From Acidobacteriota bacterium (GTDB lineage: Bacteria > Acidobacteriota > Aminicenantia > UBA2199), in contig JAKAGC010000015.1 in NCBI GenBank assembly GCA_021817755.1, positions 1 through 16,232 of the forward strand: DNA of 16,232 nt, read 5' to 3'. Position 1 is the stretch's first letter. Each line of letters begins with the position of its first letter. Of this stretch, positions 7,738 through 13,581 are shown piece by piece. A program made the translations under genes and the position numbers. The notes under the pieces were generated by a model. That model was not told the DNA's origin. It was given only the letters and a program-made list of their open reading frames with translations, and did not search any database.

Positions 7738-8874
7738 ATGCCTTCCAATATAACCTATTTTACGCGGTTTCTACCTTCTTATGATATGGGAGGAGGTTCC
7801 CGCCGAATGATGCAGATCTATCACATGCTACAATCCATCATCCCGGAACTTCGGTTGGTATCGAATCAAAGATGTGATTATATAAAGGCTGAAAAATTAG
7901 AAATAATAAAAAAACGAAGCAACCAGAAGGGTATTTTTGCTCCGACATACTGGTCTTTGGGGATGAGAAAATGGAGCAACGAACATCAGGGAGTTCTTTA
8001 CCGGCTTCAAAAACACTCCGAGGAATGGATAAAATCCATCCCTGATCTTTCCAGTCTCGATCTGGTAATCATGGATGATCCGGTTTATTTTTTACCTCTT
8101 TTTAAAAAACTGGTAAAACTGGGTGTCCCGGTAATCGGAGTGATTCATAACATTGAAAGCCTGGCGTCTGACCAGGTTAAACCCGAATGGCACTTGAACC
8201 TTTTGGAAGAAGAGTTAAAAATCTTGAAACACTGTCGGTTGGTAATCACTATTTCGAGGGAAGAAGATATATTTTTAAGTAATATTGGTATTTCAACCTT
8301 ATACATTCCATATTATCCGGTTGAACCTATTTTCCGCAGATTGACGGATATCCGGGAAAGCCGTCGAAACACCGAAAAAGATGGTGTTTTAATGATAGGC
8401 TCCACGAAAAACCTACCGACTTGCGAAGGAATGCACGGGGTTGCCTCTTTCTGGGAACATAAACGATTGGATAGACTTCACGGGAAACTGATTATCGGGG
8501 GTTATAAAAGCGAAACTTATTTCGATGCGTCGTTGTATCCTCAATCGGTCGATTTCCGCGGTACATTAAAAAACGATGCTCTCGATGATATATTAAAAAA
8601 TATAAAGGTGTCCCTGTGCTTTCAGAAAAGCGGTTCAGGTGCATTGACCCGTATCGCCGAAATGTTAATTGCCGGTGTTCCGGTTCTGGCCAATACACAA
8701 GCCGCCAGGTCATATTATAATATACAGGGTGTGATGGAATTCCGGGAATTAGAAGATCTTTATGAAATATTAGCAAATCCGGATAATTTTGAAAGCGAAA
8801 TTCGATTACCTGACCAACCGGATACAGCTTCATTGGGGATTGAAATAAAAAGATGTGTGAGGTTGACTTCATGA
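7738..8874 (+). CDS. GT-B-like glycosyltransferase, tandem copy 2
   Basis: This 378-residue protein is homologous end to end with the gene just upstream. Shared blocks are the glycine loop YDMGGGSRRM, FAPTYWSLGMRKWS, the DLVIMDDPVYFLPLF segment, VITISREEDIFLSN, KLIIGGYKSET, and the C-domain motif RIAEMLIAGVPVLANTQAARSYY split across positions about 307-330. More than half of the positions match by eye, and the catalytic-looking motifs are kept, so both copies are probably active and may use different acceptors or donors. Differences concentrate at about residues 47-65 and at the C-terminus, as expected for specificity regions. The 9-base gap to copy 1 and a 4-base ATGA overlap with the next gene place it in the same operon. 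Confidence 0.8.
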   Translation: MPSNITYFTRFLPSYDMGGGSRRMMQIYHMLQSIIPELRLVSNQRCDYIKAEKLEIIKKRSNQKGIFAPTYWSLGMRKWSNEHQGVLYRLQKHSEEWIKSIPDLSSLDLVIMDDPVYFLPLFKKLVKLGVPVIGVIHNIESLASDQVKPEWHLNLLEEELKILKHCRLVITISREEDIFLSNIGISTLYIPYYPVEPIFRRLTDIRESRRNTEKDGVLMIGSTKNLPTCEGMHGVASFWEHKRLDRLHGKLIIGGYKSETYFDASLYPQSVDFRGTLKNDALDDILKNIKVSLCFQKSGSGALTRIAEMLIAGVPVLANTQAARSYYNIQGVMEFRELEDLYEILANPDNFESEIRLPDQPDTASLGIEIKRCVRLTS

Positions 8875-9674
8875 TTTCCATCGGTCATATTGTTGTTCCC
8901 GCAGAGGTTCCTAATACAAGCGATCTGGTAATCGCTCAACCGATTACATTTGAAACAATGCGAATTGCTTGCGAATTCGCGGGTAAAGGGACTGATGTGC
9001 GTTTATTTGCGATTCAATTCAAAGATGAAAAACAACTCCCACTGCCGTACAACTTCACTAAGGGACCTATGTTAACAAGATCGATTAGTGATCTTTACTT
9101 ATTTCGACGTAAACGGAGTCTTCCTTTGATTAAGGACATCCTGGATCGTTTATATAATGCCTCGGATGCAGAATATTTAATATATACGAATGTGGATATC
9201 GCGCTTCAACCTTATTTCTATAAAGCGGTTTCATCTATCATCGGACAAGGTTATGATGCGTTCATTATCAATCGTAGGACCATCCCGGATAAATTCAACC
9301 GGGTTGAACAAATATCCAAAATGTATGCCCAGCCGGGTGAGAAGCATAAAGGTTGGGATTGTTTTGTCTTTCACCGTTCTCTTTATCCGAAATTTGATCT
9401 TGGCGATGCAATTATTGGAGCGGGATGGATCGGTAGGGTCATGATTACCAATATGGCTTGTTTCGCAACACATTTCCATATTTTTGAAGATTTTCATCTG
9501 ACCTTTCACATTGGAAATGATAAAATATGGAAAGACCCACAATTTGATGATTATACGGAACACAATAAAACCGAGTGCAAAAAAATTCTTGAATTATTCG
9601 ATAAAAAACACGGCCCTTTCGACCGCACTTCACTCCCCGGGCGCTTTTTTAATTTACTAAACGATCATGAATAA
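8871..9674 (+). CDS. putative GT-A-like transferase, paralogue 2 of an unrecognised family
   Basis: This protein is 267 residues from ATG 8871. An in-frame start at 8853 exists, but it lies inside the preceding gene. ATG 8871 forms the common ATGA overlap with the preceding stop and has a GTGAGG element upstream, so it is preferred. It is the shortest of three family members because the N-terminal extension is missing: it begins directly at the first strand (MISIGHIVVP). Conserved blocks are NTSDLVIAQPITFETM (15-30), LIYTNVDIALQPYFY (103-117), GWDCFVFHRSLYP (161-173), GWIGRVMITNMA (185-196) and LTFHIGN (210-216). The NVD element is the best candidate for a metal or nucleotide-sugar site. Its presence next to the GT-B pair supports a sugar-transfer role, which remains inference. 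Confidence 0.8.
   Translation: MISIGHIVVPAEVPNTSDLVIAQPITFETMRIACEFAGKGTDVRLFAIQFKDEKQLPLPYNFTKGPMLTRSISDLYLFRRKRSLPLIKDILDRLYNASDAEYLIYTNVDIALQPYFYKAVSSIIGQGYDAFIINRRTIPDKFNRVEQISKMYAQPGEKHKGWDCFVFHRSLYPKFDLGDAIIGAGWIGRVMITNMACFATHFHIFEDFHLTFHIGNDKIWKDPQFDDYTEHNKTECKKILELFDKKHGPFDRTSLPGRFFNLLNDHE
8915..8944 (+). repeat. 30-base exact match shared with paralogue 1
   Basis: This is the second copy of the 30-base block, in the same codon phase. It lies inside a coding region, so it is best read as a gene-conversion tract or strong local conservation, not a separate element. Confidence 0.85.
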
Positions 9675-10539
9675 GGTATTTCAATTCTTTAACCGTTCAA
9701 AAAAAATACCGAAAAATCCTGAACTCTTTACTCTTGCTCATATTGTGGAACCTGTAATCGTAGACTCAACCAGCGACCTGGTGGTTGCACAACCTATTAC
9801 CTTCGAGACTATGCATAAGGCAAAAGAGTTCGCAAATGGTAAAGTAAATGTGGAACTGTTAGCGATACAATTTCATGATGAAGTACAAATTCCACTGCCG
9901 GCTTCTTTTATCAGAACACGTAATTTAACGCGGTCTATTATCGATATCCACACTTTCCGTAAATTAAAAAAACTGGCATTAATTAAAGATATTCTCGATG
10001 CCTTATATGAAACGACTTCAGCGGATTATATGATTTATACCAATGTGGATATTGCACTAATGCCCTCTTTTTATAGTGCATTAGACCGTATTATACGGAT
10101 GGGGTACGATGCCTTTGTAATAAACCGGAGAACAATTTCAGATTCTTTTTCATCGATAGAACAAATACCGCAAATGTATGCGGAAATAGGACAGTCACAT
10201 AAAGGTTATGACTGTTTTGTATTTAAAAGAGAGTTATATCCCAAATTCAAACTCGGTGACATATGTATTGGAACAGCGTGGATTGGGCGTGCATTACTTG
10301 CCAATATGGTTGCCTATTCAGAACGGTTTAAAGAATTCCGGGATCTCCATTTAACATTCCATATCGGTGATCCTTGCACCTGGAGAAACGAAGAATTCTC
10401 AGACTATTTCCAGGCAAACCTTGATGAATTTCAACGTCTTTTTCAACTAATCGAATCAGAACACGGTAAATTCAAACCGAAACTACGCTCTTATTTACTA
10501 GATACAGGCGAAAAACGTATTATCCCAAAATTTAAGTAA
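9667..10539 (+). CDS. putative GT-A-like transferase, paralogue 3 of an unrecognised family
   Basis: This 290-residue protein has the same blocks as paralogues 1 and 2: TSDLVVAQPITFETM (35-49), YTNVDIALMPSFY (124-136), DAFVINRRTI (148-157), GYDCFVFKRELYP (180-192), IGTAWIGRALLANM (201-214) and LTFHIGD (229-235). It has a basic N-terminal extension (NKVFQFFNRSKKIPK) not found in paralogue 2. The Trp of GWDCF is Tyr here, and the middle TNM becomes ANM; no key acidic residue is lost. It overlaps paralogue 2 by 8 bases. The DNA has diverged from the other two more than they have from each other in the first block. The function is inferred as glycosyl transfer. Confidence 0.8.
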   Translation: MNKVFQFFNRSKKIPKNPELFTLAHIVEPVIVDSTSDLVVAQPITFETMHKAKEFANGKVNVELLAIQFHDEVQIPLPASFIRTRNLTRSIIDIHTFRKLKKLALIKDILDALYETTSADYMIYTNVDIALMPSFYSALDRIIRMGYDAFVINRRTISDSFSSIEQIPQMYAEIGQSHKGYDCFVFKRELYPKFKLGDICIGTAWIGRALLANMVAYSERFKEFRDLHLTFHIGDPCTWRNEEFSDYFQANLDEFQRLFQLIESEHGKFKPKLRSYLLDTGEKRIIPKFK

Positions 10540-10564
10540 CTCTCCTTATCAACAGGAGTCGAAT

Positions 10565-11851
10565 ATGAAACCTAAAAGTGCCTTAAATAGGCGGGAATTC
10601 GTAAAGAAAATGATTTATGGAGGATTGGGCGGAGCTGCAGGAATCGCAGGTTTACACTTTCTAACCCGAAAAAAAACACCGCAGTATAATGTATTGTTGA
10701 TTATTGCAGATGATTTACGACCGCAACTGGGATGTTATGGGGAAACGCAAATGAAAACCCCGAATATCGACCGCCTGGCATCGCAAAGTATAGTTTTTGA
10801 TCACTCTTACTGCCAGGTAGCCTTATGTGCCCCTTCCAGAGCATGTCTCTTAACAGGACTTAGACCGGATTCGACTCATATTATCGATCTCAATCATAGG
10901 GTAAGCGAAATGGTTCCGAATCATATGACTTTACCGGGGGTCTTTAAAAAAAACGGTTATCTGACACTCTCCGCAGGAAAGGTATATCACCATGGGAATG
11001 ATGATATGGCTTCCTGGAGTGAGGAACCGTTCAAAATAAAAGGGAAGGATTATTGCTCGGATTACTGGAAAGAAATCGCATCTTTAAATATCAAAAATCA
11101 CTCCGGTGATGAAAGCTACGGTGGTCCGCCTTTTGAGAAAACAGATGTCCCGGATAATTTCTATAAAGATGGAAAAGTAGCGGATTATGTATGCAAGCGA
11201 TTGACTAAGATTAAAAATAACCCGTTTTTCTATGGGGTGGGATTCATTAAACCTCATCTTCCTTTTAATGTTCCCCGTAGATATTGGGAGATGTATGACC
11301 CTTCCTCTTTAAAACTTCCTTCTAATTCTAAACCTCCGGTCGATGCCGCAGAATTGTCTCTTGCCGATTTCCAGGAACTTCGAAAATATTATGGAATTCC
11401 CGAGGAGAAGCATTCGCTTGTACCGGAGGAAATGACCCGCCAATTAATACATGGTTATTATGCTTCGGTTTCGTTTCTGGATGCACAGGTGGGACGGGTA
11501 CTGGATGCTCTTGAAACTTCGGGACTTAGTAAAAATACGATTGTGATTTTATGGGGGGATAATGGTTTTAAGTTAGGGGAACACGGCAATTGGTGTAAGC
11601 ATTCGAATATGGAAGACGATACGCGGGTTCCGTTGATCATAAGAGTACCGGGGCTGACCGACCGTGGAAGACATTCCGGAGGTTTTGTGGAATCAGTGGA
11701 TATATACCCTTCACTCTGCGAATTATGCGACCTGGATTTACCGAATCAAAATATGGAGGGCACAAGTTTTGTTCCTCTATTAGAAACCCCGGCCCGATCA
11801 TGGAAAAAGCGGTATTCAGTCAATACCTCCGGGGGAAATCATCGTTGTTGA
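10565..11851 (+). CDS. Tat-exported sulfatase, iduronate-2-sulfatase-like, frameshifted near the 3' end
   Basis: The upstream frame gives 428 residues and includes every catalytic element. The N-terminus NRREFVKKM (8-16) followed by a Gly/Ala-rich hydrophobic stretch (19-33) is a twin-arginine signal, so the enzyme should be exported folded. IIADDLRPQLGCYG (46-59) supplies metal-binding Asp49 and Asp50. LCAPSR (87-92) is the C-x-P-S-R motif, whose Cys88 is converted to formylglycine in active type I sulfatases. WGDNGFKLGEHGNW (330-343) holds Asp332, Asn333 and His340, and Lys345 follows. GFIKPHLPF (226-234) is typical of the iduronate-sulfatase branch. AGGAGT precedes the start. The frame fails after WKK at about residue 414, in a run of five A (11804-11808). 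The family sequence continues in another frame to 12069. The substrate is probably a sulfated glycan. Confidence 0.88.
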   Translation: MKPKSALNRREFVKKMIYGGLGGAAGIAGLHFLTRKKTPQYNVLLIIADDLRPQLGCYGETQMKTPNIDRLASQSIVFDHSYCQVALCAPSRACLLTGLRPDSTHIIDLNHRVSEMVPNHMTLPGVFKKNGYLTLSAGKVYHHGNDDMASWSEEPFKIKGKDYCSDYWKEIASLNIKNHSGDESYGGPPFEKTDVPDNFYKDGKVADYVCKRLTKIKNNPFFYGVGFIKPHLPFNVPRRYWEMYDPSSLKLPSNSKPPVDAAELSLADFQELRKYYGIPEEKHSLVPEEMTRQLIHGYYASVSFLDAQVGRVLDALETSGLSKNTIVILWGDNGFKLGEHGNWCKHSNMEDDTRVPLIIRVPGLTDRGRHSGGFVESVDIYPSLCELCDLDLPNQNMEGTSFVPLLETPARSWKKRYSVNTSGGNHRC

Positions 11852-12069
11852 GAGGCACAAAAATAGGATATGCGATACGAACCTCACAATTCAGGTATAT
11901 CGAGTGGAGAGATTACAGAAAAGGTAAGTTGAAAGAACGGGAACTTTATGACCATAAAATCGATCCGGGTGAAAATATCAATGTGATTTCCGATCCTCGA
12001 TATAGAGATATCATTCCTGAACTTGAGAAAATGATGAAAAATGGATGGAAAGGTGCTAAACCGGATTGA
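11800..12069 (+). pseudogene. C-terminal part of the sulfatase, out of frame
   Basis: This is the continuation of the sulfatase in the minus-one frame. It reads about 89 residues, with KAVFSQYLRG, KIGYAIRTSQFRYIEW, ERELYDHKIDPGENINV and LEKMMKNGWKG. These match the C-terminal subdomain of iduronate-2-sulfatase-like proteins, where SQYPR, MGYSxRTxxYRYxEW and ELYDHxxDPxEtxN elements are usual. Adding one A to the run at 11804-11808 would join both parts into about 501 residues, a normal length. The frame is open further upstream to ATG 11725, but that section only shadows the main frame. No ribosome-binding site suggests separate translation. A sequencing or assembly error and a young mutation are both possible; the lack of further decay favours either a very recent event or an error. 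Confidence 0.75.
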
Positions 12070-12096
12070 TTTCTTTTTTTTCACTTCATAAGGGTG

Positions 12097-12102
12097 TATA
12101 AT
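12097..12102 (+). promoter_or_regulatory. possible -10 box before the pyruvate-kinase-C-like gene
   Basis: A perfect TATAAT lies between the sulfatase end and ATG 12109, after an 8-base T run. No good -35 hexamer sits 16-18 bases upstream (only T-rich sequence). If used, transcription would begin at about ATG 12109, making that message leaderless, or translation would start at ATG 12139. This is a weak call in AT-rich DNA. Confidence 0.3.
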
Positions 12103-12108
12103 AAACGC

Positions 12109-12726
12109 ATGAATACTCAAAATCGTCAAAACAAACAAATGGAATTTTATGAAACATCTTGCCGCTATTTTAAAGCGCCTGGCCCTGAAAATACTCGAAT
12201 GGTAATGGAATCAGTAGCTTGCCGCGCACCTGAATTGGGAATTCGAAATATCCTTGTGGCGACAAACACAGGGAAAACGGCTTTTGATGCTCTGGATATT
12301 CTAGGCCCTGCTTACCGAATTTTTGCGATTACTCACGTGACTGGTTTTAAAGAACCGAACCACCAGGAATTAACTCCTGAAATTCGCAAAGAACTGGAAA
12401 AGCGAGGCGTTACAGTTTTAACATGCCAGCACGCTTTCGGGGGTATCGGACGAGCTGTCAGAAATAAGTTTGCTACTTATCAAGTAGATGAAATCATCTC
12501 AAATTCGTTGAAGATATTCGGCCAGGGTACGAAAGTGGCTATCGAATTATCATTAATGGCAACCGATGCGGGACTCATTAATGCAGGTGAAGATGTGATC
12601 TCAATCGGCGGCTCAAATAAAGGCGCGGATACGGCACTTGTCATCCGCCCCGCCAATAGTTTTAAGTTTTTTGACCTTTTTGTCAGAGAAGTAATTTGCA
12701 AACCCGGTTACCTTACAAAAGGGTGA
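12109..12726 (+). CDS. stand-alone pyruvate kinase C-terminal-like (alpha/beta) domain protein
   Basis: This protein is about 205 residues from ATG 12109; the frame is open from GTG 12094, and a later ATG at 12139 (MEFYETSCRYF) is also possible. ILVATNTGKTAFDAL, YRIFAITHVTGFKEP and EKRGVTVLTCQHAFGGIGR look like the three-layer alpha/beta fold of the pyruvate kinase C-terminal domain. In pyruvate kinase that domain carries the allosteric site and no catalytic residues. The second half has VAIELSLMATDAGLI and EDVISIGGSNKGADTALVI. Single-domain relatives are known in bacteria and archaea with no established reaction. There is no signal peptide. It is the last plus-strand gene and meets the minus-strand cassette tail to tail with a 19-base overlap. 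It seems unrelated to the polysaccharide genes. Confidence 0.75.
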   Translation: MNTQNRQNKQMEFYETSCRYFKAPGPENTRMVMESVACRAPELGIRNILVATNTGKTAFDALDILGPAYRIFAITHVTGFKEPNHQELTPEIRKELEKRGVTVLTCQHAFGGIGRAVRNKFATYQVDEIISNSLKIFGQGTKVAIELSLMATDAGLINAGEDVISIGGSNKGADTALVIRPANSFKFFDLFVREVICKPGYLTKG

Positions 12727-13001
12727 AAGGTTTCACGCAAATCGCGAACTCCTTGTAAAGCGACTCTGTCTTTTAAATCGACGGCGACTACGTCTCCCTG
12801 CTTATTAAAGCGGTATTGTTTCCCTGTATGGGGTCCAATAATCATCATCGATCGAGTTCCCTTGTATTCAAAGTAAGCCTCCGAATACCTGATTTCATTT
12901 CGTTTTGGATCCACTGATTGAGGCATAGAGTGGGAACTATATACTCTCCCGGCTGATGGTACGGATTGCATTTGCTGCCTTTTATTTCCACAACAAGACA
13001 T
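12708..13001 (-). CDS. small MSCCG-start protein of unknown function
   Basis: This 97-residue protein starts at ATG 13001 behind a clear GGAGG. The N-terminus MSCCGNKRQQM is followed by a flexible stretch, then a compact C-terminal half with AYFEYKGTRSMMIIGPHTG, QYRFNKQGDVVAVDLKD and ALQGVRDLRE (about residues 42-89). That half looks like a small beta-rich domain ending in a helix. I recall similar short proteins (MxCCG start, Y/F-xY-xG-T, GpxTGxxYRF) in varied bacteria, some near phage-like genes. I cannot name the family. The two adjacent Cys could bind metal or be lipidated only if a lipobox were present, and none is. It is the last gene of the minus-strand cassette, 17 bases after the DUF1360-like gene. 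Confidence 0.7.
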   Translation of the reverse strand: MSCCGNKRQQMQSVPSAGRVYSSHSMPQSVDPKRNEIRYSEAYFEYKGTRSMMIIGPHTGKQYRFNKQGDVVAVDLKDRVALQGVRDLRETFHPFVR

Positions 13002-13018
13002 TGTAAACCTCCATTAAA

Positions 13019-13417
13019 CTATTTTTCGATTTGACTATTTGCTTCTATGGGAGTATTCATATTTAACTTTTCGGGGTTAATCTCATCCTGGTAATACACC
13101 CGGATTGGTTCATGCGTACCGGGATCAGACTCCCCGGAACGGGTTGTCATCCGTTCGAGAAGTATGGCTCCTGCTGAAAATGAAAGCCATAACAAGATGC
13201 GTTCTTTCCAATCGGTTTGAAGGAAATATGCGGCGGGAGCGGATACCCATAAACTTAAACAATAAAAACAATCGAGCAATTTTCCCCAAAACCGGTTCCC
13301 GGCAAAACGGCGAATATGAACAAATATATCCCATGGCCCATCTTCTGCCTGGAATAGATGAGTTACACGCCAGACACTTAAAATTCCTAAGATTAATACA
13401 TAATAACGGGACATCAT
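13019..13417 (-). CDS. DUF1360-like membrane protein
   Basis: This 132-residue protein has a first hydrophobic segment YYVLILGILSVWRVTHLF (5-22) with the W-R-x-T-H element. LLDCFYCLSLWVSAPAAYFL (47-66) holds a CxxC pair (Cys50, Cys53), and ERILLWLSFSAGAILLERM (72-90) follows. This three-helix pattern with WRxTH, GPxDIF and CFYCxSxW is characteristic of DUF1360, a family that includes spore-associated proteins of Bacillus, where the function is unknown. The tail from about 91 is hydrophilic. Two consecutive ATG codons start the frame (13417 and 13414). GGGAGG at 13425-13420 is very close to the first, so the second is perhaps used. It lies downstream of the nested terminator, so it probably has its own promoter. 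Confidence 0.8.
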   Translation of the reverse strand: MMSRYYVLILGILSVWRVTHLFQAEDGPWDIFVHIRRFAGNRFWGKLLDCFYCLSLWVSAPAAYFLQTDWKERILLWLSFSAGAILLERMTTRSGESDPGTHEPIRVYYQDEINPEKLNMNTPIEANSQIEK

Positions 13418-13418
13418 T

Positions 13419-13425
13419 CCCTCCC
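13419..13425 (-). promoter_or_regulatory. ribosome-binding site of the DUF1360-like gene
   Basis: GGGAGGG on the minus strand sits 1 base before ATG 13417 and 4 bases before ATG 13414. The spacing favours the second ATG as the true start. A TATAAG about 10 bases upstream could be a -10 element, but no matching -35 was found. Confidence 0.55.
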
Positions 13426-13480
13426 AACACTTATAAAAAACGAACCATCTCTAATTTACTTAAAATATCGTGTTTAAATG

Positions 13481-13542
13481 AAAAAAGCGGACCTGCCGCA
13501 AACAGGATATAAATCCCAATTCGCGGCAGGCCCTTGTTTTTT
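13481..13542 (-). terminator. nested-hairpin rho-independent terminator, possibly bidirectional
   Basis: The arms 13489-13499 and 13523-13533 pair over 11 positions on the minus strand (GGGCCTGCCGC with GCGGCAGGTCC, one G-U pair). An inner stem of GGGAT with ATCCT lies within the loop. On the minus strand the stem is followed by a run of six T after GC, which suits the end of the 740-residue gene. On the plus strand the same arms are followed by TTGTTTTTT, so it may also work in that direction, although one arm pair becomes A-C there. It separates the Trp-rich gene from the DUF1360-like gene within the 164-base gap between them. Confidence 0.85.
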
Positions 13543-13581
13543 GAATGATCCTACTGTATTTTCTGGTAATAATTTTTTATT

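Noticed and set aside
8492..8881. 129-residue open frame on the minus strand
   Set aside because: It is antisense to the second GT-B-like gene, with no motif and no ribosome site.
12061..12081. T run after the sulfatase stop as a terminator
   Set aside because: The run of eight T is present, but no convincing GC-rich hairpin precedes it, so no terminator was called.
13105..13512. 135-residue open frame on the plus strand
   Set aside because: It runs antisense over the DUF1360-like gene and the terminator, has low-complexity composition and no ribosome site. The minus-strand gene explains the region.
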